64,000 nucleotides of DNA from Musa acuminata AAA Group (taxonomy: Eukaryota; Streptophyta; Magnoliopsida; Zingiberales; Musaceae): NCBI RefSeq assembly GCF_036884655.1, contig NC_088342.1:30197501-30261500 (forward strand). Direction: 5' to 3'. A program made the translations under genes and the position numbers. A model generated the notes under the pieces. It worked only from the letters and a program-made list of their open reading frames with translations. It was not told the DNA's origin and did not search any database. Positions 22,701 through 34,761 of the stretch are shown in pieces; positions within the stretch are counted from its first letter, which is position 1; every line of letters begins with the position of its first letter.

Positions 22701-24779
22701 GTTCTTCCAAGGAAGGAAATGTAACATGGTTGAAAAGAAAAAATGTGATAACAAATTAGGAATTCTTAATGATGTAGCTTGGTTATAAATTATAATTATC
22801 CTTCCAATCAAGGAAATGCAATCCTTACATGGTTGAAAAGACGATGACAACTTGAATATGGTGTTTGCCTACAACACTAAATAATGGTTGATCTTGTAGA
22901 ATGTTCATGGATTTGATGTTTTCACACCCAGATTTTCCGAGCTGTTTATAAATTCAAAGTTTAAAAGGTTGCATGATGTGACTACCAAAATATGTCGATG
23001 ATCTGTTTAATCCAAATAAATGTTTGTCATTGTTTAAGAATTATTGAACATCTGTTTCAATGCATTAAGCTCTTAACTTTAGAGAACATTCTTCCCCGGC
23101 ATCTCTGCTTGCTTATTCTGAAGATAAACTTTTGCAAAGATCTCTGGAATCTTTAATAAATTTCTTATTGATCATCTTGAAGAATCTATGTGGTACATTG
23201 AATCAATAATGGGCTTCAAGAACTTTAAATCATTGAAAATCTGTAAAGTAAAATTAATGCATCTCTGTTATTGCTTAAATGACAATCTTACAGGAGGTTC
23301 ACATAGTAAGTTACATGCTGTATTGTCCATGGTCTTCTGAGTTCTTGTACAACACAATAAATGCATCTATGCGCTGTAAATGGCAACACATATGCTGAGC
23401 TCTTGACCTGCAAAAATATTTGTTAGCTTTGTATATTTTCGGATTTCAAATATAATTATGTTATTAATGGCCATATGCTATTTCCATTTATCAGAGGAAG
23501 AAAGGTGATCCACTTCGTGTTTATATGGATCTTGAGGCCAGCAGAAAACCTTCAGGCTTTGAAGACATATTTATTGGTTATCATGCCAAGGATGATGTTC
23601 AATCCACATATGCTGGGACTCTGTTTCATAAGAATCGAAATTACCAGGTCTCCTCTCAAAAAAGAAATGTAAGTATTCACTCTACACTTCAAGAATTATT
23701 TTCTGTAGCCACAAATGGCTAAAATTTGATACTTCAGTTTCAATTCCTGATGGTATTGCTTATTCAAATCAAGCTCAAAGATTTATATTCTACATGTTTC
23801 CTTCATTGGTCATCATTATTTTTTTAAGCTAATAACCTTTTTCTATTTTCTCAACTTTGGTTCTGCACCAAGTAACAATTGAATCACAGTTATCTTGTCA
23901 TGCCTAACTCATGTAGGTTGTTCATAACATCGAAGTTCTAGACAAGAGACATGCCTAGATGCATTTGTGCAGGTCCTTCCTGAAATTTGTGGACAGTGTG
24001 CTTCATGGCATTACATATTTTCCATGTAAAGATACCACATACTGGTAGGCAGCAGTTCTTGTGGCACTAATACCAATCAACATAGTTGTTCTATTGAGAG
24101 TGCATGGTGTTATGTTGTAAATTTTATGAATGGACAATTGGTTTTCAAATACAATGGAAATCATAAATTATTATGAATGTACTAAGCTCTTTTTTTCACA
24201 TCTTATCAGGACATCCTTGTTTACTGGTCTTCTTCAAGGTGCCTTCCCCAACGAAACCAACTTGCTCAAAAATTCTTTTCCCTCATATCCTATCATTCGT
24301 TTGGTAGATGCTTGAACAACGTTGGGGGTCCTAACACTGCTCTTTCTCTCTACCCAAAGTGTTCTATGGGTGAGAACTCTGTTCCACATTGGTGGGACCA
24401 CCTACATTGTGCGATGTCACATTACAAATTTGTCCTTGCCATTGAGAACACCATGACCGAGAGCTATGTTACAGAGAAACTTTACTATGCTCTTGATTCT
24501 GGTGCTGTGCCCATTTATTTTGGCGCGCCCAATGTTTGGGATTTTGTACCGCCAAATTCTATAATAGATGGGTCGAAGTTTAGTTCTATGGAGGAATTGG
24601 CTTCATATGTAAAAGAATTAGCCGACGATCCGATTGCTTATGCAGAGTACCATGCTTGGAGGAGGTGCGGTGTGATGGGAAACTATGGGAAGACTCGTGC
24701 CACTAGCCTTGATACACTACCATGCAGGTTGTGTGAGTTTGTTAGCAGGAAAGGTGGGAGGAATGCAAGAGCATTGTAG
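19743..24779 (+). CDS. FUT13: Alpha-1,4-fucosyltransferase (FUT13/FucTC type, GT10 family), complete, three exons
   Basis: Type II Golgi enzyme that transfers fucose from GDP-fucose onto GlcNAc of terminal Gal-beta-1,3-GlcNAc, completing the Lewis-a epitope of plant complex N-glycans. Exons are 19743-20201, 23495-23668 and 24210-24779, joined in phase 0 with GT..AG borders, giving 400 residues; the Arabidopsis protein is about the same length. Residues 10-29 form the signal anchor. Exon 1 carries VLVKGWTWIPDN and the Cys-rich YSCRCGKTCLWTKS. Exon 2 carries GYHAKDDVQSTYAG. Exon 3 carries SSRCLP, WWDHLHCAMSHYKFVLAIEN (residues about 272-291) and the GT10 donor-binding signature YVTEKLYYALDSG. 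The C-terminus keeps the CRLC pair. Resemblance is much closer to FUT13 than to the core alpha-1,3 enzymes FUT11/12. No stop or frameshift is seen. Intron 1 (3.3 kb) contains a Mutator-like insertion. Confidence 0.95.
21094..21807. mobile_element. Non-autonomous Mutator-like element in intron 1 of the fucosyltransferase gene
   Basis: A 714-bp insertion flanked by an exact 10-bp direct repeat TAGTTTCATT (21084-21093 and 21808-21817); 9-10 bp duplications are typical of Mutator-like elements. The ends form imperfect inverted repeats (GGGTTTTAATTTTGAATG on the left; AGGTTCTCAATTTCATG reading in from the right). The sub-terminal regions on both sides are rich in GGTACG/GGTATG motifs in opposite orientation. 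There is no transposase frame. The interior holds a 158-bp tandem duplication and an AT dinucleotide run near 21690-21711. It is spliced out with the intron if normal splicing holds. Confidence 0.7.
21263..21590. repeat. 158-bp tandem duplication inside the Mutator-like element
   Basis: Copy 1 is 21263-21420 and copy 2 starts at 21421. Both begin CCGCTACGGGGCGATATTAG and contain the same purine-rich block and the CTCCCTCGATGATCCCGATT segment. Confidence 0.85.
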
Positions 24780-25642
24780 GGTTTTGATCTTTAGCCTTAA
24801 TTCATAAACAATTGTATGCTTTGTATCAATACCTCAAGGATGGGACTATCACAGCTTTAAATTAGATTCTTTTTCTTTTTTTGTGCTCTCCAAGACTGGT
24901 TTTGTAGTTGCTTTGTCTGTTGCTAAAGTGAATTATTTGTGTGAAAACCGTGCCTTTTCAGCCTCGAGGTCCACTTGGATTATTTCAGTCACTTTTGCCT
25001 GCATGTCAGAGGTTATAACCTATTACCCTTTTTGCATGTGAGAGACAGATTGCATTACTTCCATCAAGTACACAAGATGAACGCTGTAAAGAATTGTTGT
25101 TTCAACACAGAAAGCTGCTGGAACTTATACCTAATGATGCCAGCAAGTACTTATTCTTAATTTTATGTGGTACAAACTATTAGTGTTTGAAGAGGAATTT
25201 CCTTTTACATTTTTATGAACTAGAGAAAAAATGTATTTTGAAGTGGAATTTATGTTCCAGCTCCTCGAGAATCTAAATTTCCACACGCCTCGAGTGAAGT
25301 TTGATTTAACTACGCCCTTGATTTCATATGGAAATTGATGTATCGAGTTTATTATAAGTTTTCATTGCCTTTTTATTGTTTAGAGATGAAGGTTAACTCT
25401 TTGGTGTTAAAGCTTATAAAATAATGATATTGTTAGGAGATGCAACCATGAGATGAAGGAATGCAGAGCCTAACCTGCTTCTTCTACTGCAGATAAATTT
25501 GATGTATGATTGATTCCATACTACTACTATACATATAGGGCGACTGATACGTGTAGGATGTCTTGCTGCTGAGGGATGAAGAAGAATGAATTGCTGTCAA
25601 AGAATTGGTGCCGAGGAACGAACTCTTTCCAAGCTGCCGTCT
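24780..25642. other. Convergent intergenic region between fucosyltransferase and invertase genes
   Basis: About 860 bp that must hold both 3' untranslated regions, since the two genes are transcribed toward each other. AT-rich, with no open frame of interest and no clear shared terminator motif. Confidence 0.6.
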
Positions 25643-27579
25643 TCAAATGGTCCACGAAGCTGACCTCTTTATGGGAGGCTTCATGGCCTTGTCCTCCTCC
25701 AGAGAGATCATGCCCAGGTGCGAAGGGTCTTCCAGCATCATCTTGGCGACCAAATACCCTGCGATCGACCACGTCTGGAACTTCCTCGCCTGCTTGCCGA
25801 TGTACCGCCCCAGCTTCCCGTCGTAGTATTCCGGCCACCCGTCCTTCGACAGCCTGTTCTCCGCGAGATCGATCGCCCTCCGCGCAATCTGCGGCCGCCC
25901 CGTCTTTATACACGCTGCGGTGAACAGCCACAGCAAGACTGCAAACGATGGAAGGCCAACACGATGAATCCATCCTCACCCTCGCTGCATCCAGTCTTCC
26001 ACAGAGATGTTGCAGAAGCACTCACCAGGCCACGTTCCTCCGTTGTGGTAGCTCCATCTGGTGTTCTTGGGGTCGCAGCCCGTCACGATCTGCCACTCGC
26101 GGCTCTCCAGAGCAGGGTACGCAATCTTCAGCGGCATTTCGCCGAGCAGTTGGTCCCAACGTTCTTCGAGCAGGTCCATGATGGCCACGGACTGTTCCGG
26201 GGTGGCCAGCGAGGACAGGATGGCGACGCAGTTGCCGAGTGCGAACCACCGGAAGTCCATCCTCGCCGGGCTGACGTTGCCGATGAAGTACCCGCCCCGC
26301 GCCGGCATGAAGTCGAAAATCCAGTCGGGGATGGAGTCGGGGATAACGTTGAACTTGTTGACGGCGGTGTGGGAGTACTCCTCCGTCTTGTAGCGGTAGA
26401 TGTCATTCAGCTGCTGGAAGTCGATCCAGAAGTAGCTCCGGATGTGGTAGCTCAGCGCGTGCAGGCGCTTCACTATCCTCGCTATGAACTCCTTCCCCTC
26501 CGCGTCTTGCCTCAGCATCGACAGAGCGCACCTCAACGCCATGAAGAACAGGGCTTGGATTTCTATGGGATAGCCATAGATTCCCTGCAAGATCGGTCTT
26601 TTCAGCAGAAGCAATCAAACCAAGCCAAGAAAACAGCTTCCTTTCTCGACGAGACTTACCATTCTCCGATCGATCATGGAGCACCCATCTGCGCAGAGCA
26701 AGGTGGGGAAGGTGTCGAAGCCTTCGGACAAACACAAAGCTAGAATGAGCCTCATCCCCCTCTGACACTCGGGCGATTCCGCCAGGGTTGAGTCGCCGGT
26801 GGACTTCGTGTAGGCGCGGAGAAGGATGATCCACCAGAAACCAGAGTCGACAGGGGCGACCCTTCCGATTGCACTCTCGCCGAAATCTGCGGTGAGGTTA
26901 TCGGTCTTCCTGATGGGATCGTGGCTCACCTTGAAGCTCGCTGGCATCACTCCTTCGCCAAGCTTGAACCGATCGATCTTCTTCTCCCAGCCTTGAAGCT
27001 GGAGCGTCTTCAAGAGGAAGTTCTTGACGATGTCGGGTTCCCCGTTCATCAGGAAAGCCAGAGCACTTGGCACGAAGTCGCGGACGAATACCTGCACGCC
27101 AATGCGGAAACAAGATCATCTAAACCGTCTCTTCGCCATCGACAGGGCCAGAACGAGAGATGAAGAGTCCAAGATGGTGTCATCACCTGATCATAGTTAA
27201 GGACCTCTTCCGAGGCGTGATCGTAGGCGGCGATCGTGCCCACCGGGTGCCCGCGGAAGAGCACTATCGACCTCCGGAGGGCGTCCCAGGCCTCGGCGAC
27301 CATGGGATGCGGCTCGAACGAGTTGTGGGCAGAGGAGGTCGGCGTGTCCAGCACCGACCTCATTGCGCCGAGGGACAGCATGCTCTCGTAGCTGTCGACC
27401 GGCCGGAGGCTCCCCGCCGCGGCGTGATCGCTGAGCGACCGCTCGTCGAACGACCTCTTCCGCTCGAGCTTTAGCCTCGGCCGTTGTAGCAGCCGCGAAA
27501 GGTCGAGGTCGTCCGCCTCCGTAATGGAAGCGCGCGACTCCACCTTCCGCAGGCCCGTCCTCTCGCGTACCCCGTCCAT
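25643..27579 (-). CDS. CINV: Alkaline/neutral invertase (cytosolic CINV type, GH100), complete, four exons
   Basis: Hydrolyses sucrose to glucose and fructose at neutral pH in the cytosol, feeding glycolysis and growth. Exons on the minus strand are 27579-27187, 27091-26660, 26584-26026 and 25938-25643, with GT..AG introns of 95, 75 and 87 bp; together they give 559 residues, normal for the family. The N-terminus ([19 protein letters not shown]) matches the cytosolic CINV1/2 branch and lacks the long transit peptide of the organellar branch. Conserved GH100 segments include [65 protein letters not shown] (across intron 2) and HNGGTWP/VLLW (across intron 3). The C-terminal IKRSASWTI resembles the phospho-serine 14-3-3 site known from Arabidopsis CINV1; that role here is inferred. 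No disruption is seen. Confidence 0.95.
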
Positions 27580-27855
27580 TGATTCGGCTTTTGTCGAAGG
27601 AAACCTCCGCGATCTGCACAGAAAACTCGCGACTTTTCACAAAAAGGAGGCCACATTTCTTCACCAACACATCGGAAAACAAGGAATTCCGGATTCAAAG
27701 CAATGCGAAATCCAAAAGCGCAGCAGAATCAGCCTCAAAAGAAGGCAGGACGCGAGGAGATTCGGGAAAAAAAACGAACCGGACAAATCCGCGAAGAGCG
27801 AGAGGGAGAAACGGAGCCCTGGAGATCCGGAATGAGGCCGAGGAGAGAGAGTAAC

Positions 27856-28019
27856 GGAGATCAGGAGAGGGAGGAGAAGAAGAAGAGAGCTTTGGAGGGA
27901 GGGACGAAGAAGCTCTATACGAATCAAGAGAGCAAAGGAGATCGAGGAGAGGGAGGAGGAGAAGAAGAAAGAGAGCTTTTGGAGGGAGGGACGAAGAAGC
28001 TATATTATTACGAATCAAG
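27856..28019. repeat. About 81-bp tandem duplication in the upstream region of the invertase gene
   Basis: Two adjacent copies (27856-27936 and 27937 to about 28019), each starting GGAGATC and ending GAATCAAG, with a few substitutions and small indels. In the gene's sense it is a CT-rich pyrimidine tract, as often found in plant 5' leaders or core promoters. It lies 280-440 bp upstream of the ATG. Confidence 0.8.
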
Positions 28020-29533
28020 GTGGGGAAGAGATGGAGGAACCAAAATTTTCGCAATCGGTCAAAGCCGGAAAAAGGCACGTGGGGTTGGGCGGAGCGGTAG
28101 ACTTGGTGGAGTGGTGTCCGGTAGCTCCCGGTCCGCATCCATTAAACGCGTCTACTTTTTTGGACGCGGTGGGAACGGAACTAAGAAAACAAGGCTGCTT
28201 ACAAAACGCTTCTCCGTCCCGCCCACCCACCTAACCGACATAACTTTTCAACTGATTTGGAAACACCTAAATCAATCATATCTTGTATCTAATTTGTATT
28301 TATTTCCATTTTGAATAAGTAGTGTTTTCGAATTCAATATTCAATTAAAACTTTGTAGCCTTAATAACTAACACATGGTAATCATTTTGCCTAATACAAA
28401 AATGATTAGAATATAGTGAGTGATCCATCATCGATGTAGTTAATGGATATAGTGAGTGATCTAATTTGTCTAACACACGGTAATCATTTCACCTACTTGG
28501 GGTTATTATTATTATTTTTTTATTGAAATAAGCAGACACACAACCTTTATAAATTGACCAGAGTCAACAGATTAGGTTTAAAGAAATCTGAAAATAATTT
28601 TTTGGATAGATTTTACTTGTCAAATTATCTGTTTCATCTATGGATTTATATACAAGTTGAGTTTGACTTTTGATCATTTAATGTTATTATGAACTGGAAT
28701 TCAAAGTTGATTCGCACATCTACTTTCTTACTCGATTAAAGGTTTCTCGAAATTGATTTAGATAGTAAGAGGTATTCAAAAAGATTGGACGATGCTGGTT
28801 TAATAATTTAACAATAGAATAGTAATAGCTAAAATATGTTATTTTTTTACTAATTACTTAATATCTAAAACTAAACTTGAACTCAAACTAGCTATATCTA
28901 ATATTACATTCAAATATATTCTAAACTCAATCAATCAAAGGGTATTTAAGTCTAATTCAAGCATATTAGATTCACAGGAAGGTCTTAATTATTATTTCAC
29001 CCAAACTTATGGGTGGCTTACATATAGGAGGACTAAATGCGTCCGTCCTGCTCATTGGATTGAATACAATAATGGTCAAAAGGAATATATATTATATTTA
29101 TTTAAATCTTAGATAGCGATTGTCTTTTTATTATTCTATTTTCTTTTATCCTTCCAGAATTCTTCCTTTTACATTTTTTTTATATTTAATATCAATTTTT
29201 TCCACAATTTTCCTCCTATATATTTATTTATTTGTGCCCATTAGGTTGACCTGTCAACGTTGGCCCCAATAGTCAAGTCATATTTATTTATTTATTTATC
29301 CGTTCTGCCACGTAAGCTACAGCTCAGGAATAGGTCCCATCCGTTGACACTTCTCATCAAGACCTCCACAATAACCGGCGCTTTCCAAGGTCAATAATTC
29401 CCGATAACTTAGTCTTCTGATCCTCGCAAAATTATGGGTACTGAAATTTCCATTTATATTTGATATCAATCAAAACTTATTATGGTACTTCAAATATTAA
29501 CAATATTTTAGAGTGCTATACGTAAAATATCCT

Positions 29534-29565
<32 letters not shown>

Positions 29566-29727
29566 TATAAAGAATCTATTGGGAGATGATAAGTGATAAG
29601 TGAAAGGTGGAGTTTAATTTTTAAACCTTCCTATATCAAGCTAGCTAACAGATATAAAATGATTAAGTTAATAATTAAGAGAAGGATAATGATACATGCG
29701 AACCTTTACAATTATTGATAGTAATAA

Positions 29728-30540
29728 TGATTACGTTTTAGTTAGTAATAACAAGCCCTTTCTTTGCCCCTAAAAAAATAATTGTTACGTTTCCTTACGA
29801 CGACAGATGACAGAGAGTTTTGGTAATAGTTTAAGGTGGGTGGGCAGTTGAGCCCACAATCTTGCAAATCTATGACTTTGGTGGTGAGTGCTAAAGTAGC
29901 CTTAATATAATAATTTCTTTTTATTGGATTGAATGAATGGCTCATGCAGTGGACGCGTTCCACCCAAGGTTTTTTTTTTTTCTTTTTCCTCTCCAGCTTA
30001 AATTGTCAACGTATCGGTGGATTTTTTATTTATATATAATGGTCATGCTGTTAATTCATCTAAGAATATCCTTTTCACCATAAATCCTACGTTAGCTTTT
30101 GGATATGCACTTCCTTTTAAATGTATCTTCCTCTTCTACTCTAATCACTTCACTAGTTCTACACTAATAACATTAATAAAATTATCCGAGGGTTCTTGTT
30201 CGTGGTATTGGAAGGCGAGTGAGAGAAAGTCAACAATCAACAGTGAGGTGTTCCAATAAACCTTCTCTAATAAATGAGAGTATAAAAATCATTCTAAAGT
30301 TTTAAAAAATTTTAATGATAAAATCTAAAATTAAATAAGAATAGATCTAAATTATGATACATATCTTTGATACAATTCAAAAAACTTTTATTTCATCTAA
30401 AGACATATCACATTTAAAAGTTATAATGATGTTGTAAGTAAAATTAGACTTATTTTTTTCTTTCTTCTTATCCTTAAACTACTACGAGCAATGGATTAAG
30501 GACAAAAGATAAATAAGAAAAAATCTATAATCTATTAAGA

Positions 30541-30588
<48 letters not shown>

Positions 30589-30634
30589 GGGTATTGAGAG
30601 ATTATAGATTCGGATACTAACTAAAACGTAATCA
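29728..30634. repeat. Inverted repeat pair flanking about 870 bp
   Basis: TGATTACGTTTTAGTTAGTA at 29728-29747 is the exact reverse complement of 30615-30634. The match extends a few bases into AAT/ATT triplets. The interior has no coding frame. It might be the ends of a small inverted-repeat element, but no TSD was found. Confidence 0.6.
30541..30588. repeat. AAT(8)/ATT(8) perfect palindromic microsatellite
   Basis: Eight AAT units run directly into eight ATT units, making a 48-bp self-complementary tract. A second ATT run follows at about 30634-30658. Confidence 0.9.
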
Positions 30635-31157
30635 TTATTATTATTATTATTATTATTGATCACAATTATAATTATTGATAGTAATAATAAGAAATTAGAT
30701 ATCTGAATCAACTTTTAATTCATTTTTTTAGATAGGTAATCCAATTCTAATTCATATTAACATAAAATAAGGGACTATTTTAACATAAAATAGGGGCAAA
30801 TTATACAGTACCCTTGTAGTTTAACCTTTTTAACATCCTAGTGACCTCAAAAATATATATTGATATTACTATAATTATGAAAATAAAATATTTAATCTTT
30901 TTTTCTCCTAATGTTATCGACTTTATCGATGAAAGATATATGCATGAATGTTATGAAAACATGAGCGTAATTTCAACATCTTAGATAGGTTTTATTTTGT
31001 TATGCCTTAATTAAAATTTTTTAATCATTCAATTATAAGAAATTCCTAATTAGAGTTTGTCGAGAGGGAGGACAATAGTTTTTTCTTAGTTTTTTCGAGC
31101 AACTGCTAACGAAGATATAGTTCATCATTAGGGTTCCAAATGGGTTAGAGTCTATGA

Positions 31158-32918
31158 TTGTTAGTACATGTGAGGACGATGTGTCCAGATAAAAATGTTA
31201 TTATCGATATGTCAAACAATGAAGACTTCAATAAGTGTTTAAATTTTTTTATTTTGCCTATGTTAAATGTAGATTTGTTGAATCATAGTTTAAATCATGA
31301 TTTTCAACTATTCTTTAATTTGAACCACTGTGTTGAAAGAGTGATTATTTATCTTGCTGTTTAATCACCTTGTTGAATCACTATGGTGAAACATAGTTTA
31401 CCTTATTATTTACTGAGTTAATAGATCCATATGTTACGATTGTGTGCTGAGATGTGCTTCCAACACCTTTTTATTGATGTTTATTGAGTTAATAGGTCAC
31501 TGTGTTATTATTTTATGTGCTTCCGACTCCTATTGACCTTGTTGTTTACTGAGTTAATAAATCCTCCTTGTATTAAGAGTGGTGGAATCATAACTACAGT
31601 ACTCTGATGTGTGTGCTTCCAACTCCCAATAAAAAAGAGGTTGCACCAATGTGGGAATGTGCTATTGTGTTTATTATGTGTTGGTGATACTTTTCCATCA
31701 AGGAATATTCAAATGTTGGGCCCACAAACACTTAGCTTTAAAATGACACTTCCTTCCAACTTATCTCGTATTTTCAAATAGCTTCTTATTTATTCTGTGT
31801 CAATAGAATTACTCCACTACAATGGAATTGTGTCAATATTCTTTTGGATTCCATTACAATTAGTCCTATAAGTTATATGATTAGATGTATAGAATGATAG
31901 ATATTATGATGAAAATTTTATAATTTATAGTTATATCTTTTGATGTAAAGAATAATAGAATTTTACAAGTTATATGATTTAAAAATACTAAAGGATTAGG
32001 AGTTAGCTCTTGGAAGTGAAAGAAAATTATTGATAGTTTTTTAGTTAGATTTTTAGAAAGTAAATAAATAACTATATCTTTTTTCTCTCTATAAATAGAC
32101 ATATATCTGTTAAATGTTAAACATTTCCCAACAGTCGTCTCTTTTGTCATTACATCTATAAGTCAGAAAAAGTCACCAAGTGTAACAAAATCTATTTCAT
32201 AGCTAAAATAGGGTAAGAAGCAAAATCTATTTGATAGCTATTTAAGAAGTGACCTTTTTTTTTTTTTTTTCTGTGACTTCAACATATTACCTTCATCATT
32301 ATGTGTTAACACAGTGCTATTTATTGAGCTGATAGGTCAATTGAGTTTTCATGTTTTGAATTTTTACTTCTACTTTCGTTACACATTTTTATTTAATAGG
32401 TCAGTTATCTTTATTTTTGTTATGTTGATAGTGTTTTTATCTCTTATTATAGATAATCCTTTTGTTAAGTATGATAGTGGTTCCGGTGAAAGTGAGAACG
32501 AAGGAGAAGGAATAGAAAAAAATTAAAAAATATAATGGTACAAGTAGAGGTCGAGAAAATTAAGCATGGTTTATAAGAAAGACCTTACTCGATTTAAATA
32601 TATAATGGACTAGCTTAGACACTCTGTCACCGTATTATCAAAAATGAAGAAAAGGATAATAATAATGGTGAAGATATAATAGTTGGTATTAAAGTAGATA
32701 ATAAAAATAAAATAAAATAAAATAAAATATATATACCATGTTGTTGGAGGTGATAAGAATAATCATAATTTTTAACTTGGAATTAGGTTTTGTTAATATT
32801 GAAGAGTTTTGTGCTACTATTAAGTTATATATCATTTTGGACAAATAACTCATATATATAAAGAATAATAAAGATAGAATTAGGGTGGTATGCTAAGCTA
32901 GATGTCACTGAATAATAT
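31158..32918 (+). pseudogene. Decayed MuDR-like transposase remnant, truncated by the retroelement array
   Basis: At about 32778-32918 one plus-strand frame reads ELGFVNIEEFCATIKLY, then after a stop IKNNKDRIRVVC, then ARCH. This spacing matches the start of the MuDR DNA-binding domain (G-x-x-F-x-[ND]-x-EEF ... IK-x-x-K-[ND]-D-x-R-[VI]-RV-x-C). Upstream, 32440-32526 encodes an acidic, Ser/Glu-rich linker (DSGSGESENEGEG), which often precedes that domain. 31158-31364 encodes VIIDMSNNEDFNKCLNF, resembling the N-terminal PB1-like part. Stops, AT-rich insertions and an AAAAT repeat near 32700-32730 interrupt it. LTR1 begins at 32919 within it. Both the identification and the left edge are tentative. 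Confidence 0.5.
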
Positions 32919-34761
32919 TGTTAGGATCAAGAGCATTAAGAGGGGGGGGTGGTGATTTAGTGCAGCGGAAAACTTTCGACGATTAAAACTGCGTTCGTAC
33001 GATAAGAGTGATTTCGATAGAAAAGCCGATTCGTAAATCATTTTAACTTGTGATCAAGCAAGATGCAGTTAAAGCAAGTCTATGAAGGCAGTTTGCAGTT
33101 ATGATGGAAATCAGAATGTAAGTGTAAACTAAAATATGATGTTCGTACGATAAAACTGATTTACGTCTAAACGCCGATTCGGAAAATACTGAACTTTGAA
33201 ACACGATCATAAATGCACAGAAGGCAGTAAGCTATTGAGAAGGTTTGCAGTAAAGATAATATGCTCAAAGTAAATGCAAACCAGAGAAGACGAGAGTTTA
33301 TAGTGGTTCGATCAATCGTGACCTACATCCACTCCTCTGATTCCTCTTCCGTCGAGGCCACCGGCATCCACTAACGATCTTCCTTTACTAGGCGAAGATC
33401 AATCTCCTTCTTACACCCCTCTTCTCCTTTTACCGGGTTTAGGAGACAACCCTTACAAGCACTCACTCTCCTCTCTTAAACAGAATTCTAACACTTAAGC
33501 TAGAGGAGGGAATTCTCAACTGATTTCTACAGCTTTTCTTTCCTTTTTTGCTCTCTGTGCTTGTGTGTTTTACCCAGGGATTGGAGGGGTATTTATAGGC
33601 TCCAAACCAGTTTGAATTTGGAGCTCAAAACTGTCATCTCCCGGAATTTTGGGGTTTGGCGATTGCACCACCTGACTGGGGCGGTTGCACCGCCTGGCAG
33701 AGCTCGGAGACTGAGCCTCTGGGCGGTGCCACCGCTTGTCAGGGGCGGTTGCACCGCTTGGCAGAGCTCGGAGACTAAGCCCTGGCGGTGCCACCGCTTG
33801 GCAGAGCTCGGAGACTGAGCCCTGGTGGTGCCACCGCCTGCCTAGGGCGGTTGCACCGCCCAGCTTTCCTGGGAGACCCTCTCCTGGGCGGTGCCACCGC
33901 CTACACTATTTTAGCTCACTGGTTGGGCTCCAAACTTGGACCAAACCAGTCCGAACTCGGGCCCAATTGGCCCCTACGTGGGTTATAGGATTAACACCTA
34001 ATCCTAACCCTAATTAATGTGCTAACTATGGATTTAAAGACATTTCCTAAGCTATTACAAAATCCGTAAGTCAAGACTTCTTCCGGCGAGCTTCCGACGA
34101 ACTTCCGACGGTCTTCCGATAAACTCTCGGAAACCATTCTGCGGACTTCCGGCAAGCTCCTCAACTTCACGATTTGATCTTGGCAAGTTCCGACGAGCTT
34201 CTTTTAGCAAGCTCCTGGACTTCTCGGATTTATTCCCGTAGAACCTCCGACGACCGTCCGGACTTCCGTCGAGATCTCGAACTCCCAACGTGATCATAGT
34301 CTTGACTCCGGCGCAACTCCTGCTGCATGTCTTTCTTTCATCGTAGTTAATCCTGCACACTTAAAACAAAACTTCGATCAAGACAATTAATCCTAAGCAA
34401 TTAACTAAGTTGTCCGGCATGTCATTGGTCCCTCGACGCTTCGTCCGATTATTCGGCGTATCTTCCTCTCCTGCAGCCTATTGCCCAATCGGCCAGTTGA
34501 CTCAGCAAATCCGATATCCTCGGCACAATACCTGCTCTTCTTGGCCCGATGCCCAAGTCCACGGCCCGAAGCCTTCTATCAATACGTCGACCGATCCATC
34601 GGCCTGACGTCCAATCTTCTGACATGTTCCTCCGGCACAACTTGATTTTTCTTACTTTAATTGTCTCATCCTGATCGAAGTATCCTGCGTCACTCAAAAC
34701 ACAGATTAAAACATAAACATAATTATCAATTGGTTTCATCATCAAAATACAAGATTCAACA
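32919..34761 (-). repeat. LTR1 of the array (longest form)
   Basis: 1,843 bp. The minus-strand TATA box (CTATAAATA) is at 33590-33598. GC-rich hairpin repeats lie just upstream of it in transcript sense (33650-33905). It keeps a block of about 540 bp (about 33960-34500) that LTR2-4 lack but that the LTRs of the SIRE-like element at 54118-63361 also have, so this is the ancestral form. Confidence 0.9.
33650..33905. repeat. GC-rich hairpin tandem repeats upstream of the LTR TATA box (LTR1)
   Basis: Units of up to 63 bp carry the self-complementary motifs GCGGTGCCACCGC and GCGGTTGCACCGC (5-bp stem, 3-nt loop) alternating with GGCAGAGCTCGGAGACTGAG. The same array type is found in LTR2 (38885-39034 and 43511-43635), LTR3 (about 47905-48175), LTR4 (about 52430-52760, with an extra 60-bp duplication) and both LTRs of the SIRE-like element (about 55310-55550 and 62545-62840). 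All sit in the U3 side next to the TATA box. Confidence 0.85.

Larger units (their letters stand above)
28020..31100. other. AT-rich intergenic region
   Basis: No gene found. It holds simple repeats: TTTA repeats near 29215-29300, an AT run near 29536-29556, the AAT/ATT palindrome at 30541-30588 and a 20-bp inverted repeat pair (29728-29747 and 30615-30634). The first few hundred bp may include the invertase promoter. Confidence 0.55.

Noticed and set aside
25718..26743. 341-codon plus-strand frame opposite the invertase gene
   Set aside because: It is antisense to exons 3-4 and two introns of a well-supported gene and has no recognisable domain.
27703..28314. 203-codon plus-strand frame upstream of the invertase gene
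   Set aside because: Purine-rich low-complexity frame spanning the 81-bp duplication; it is the complement of a CT-rich leader or promoter.
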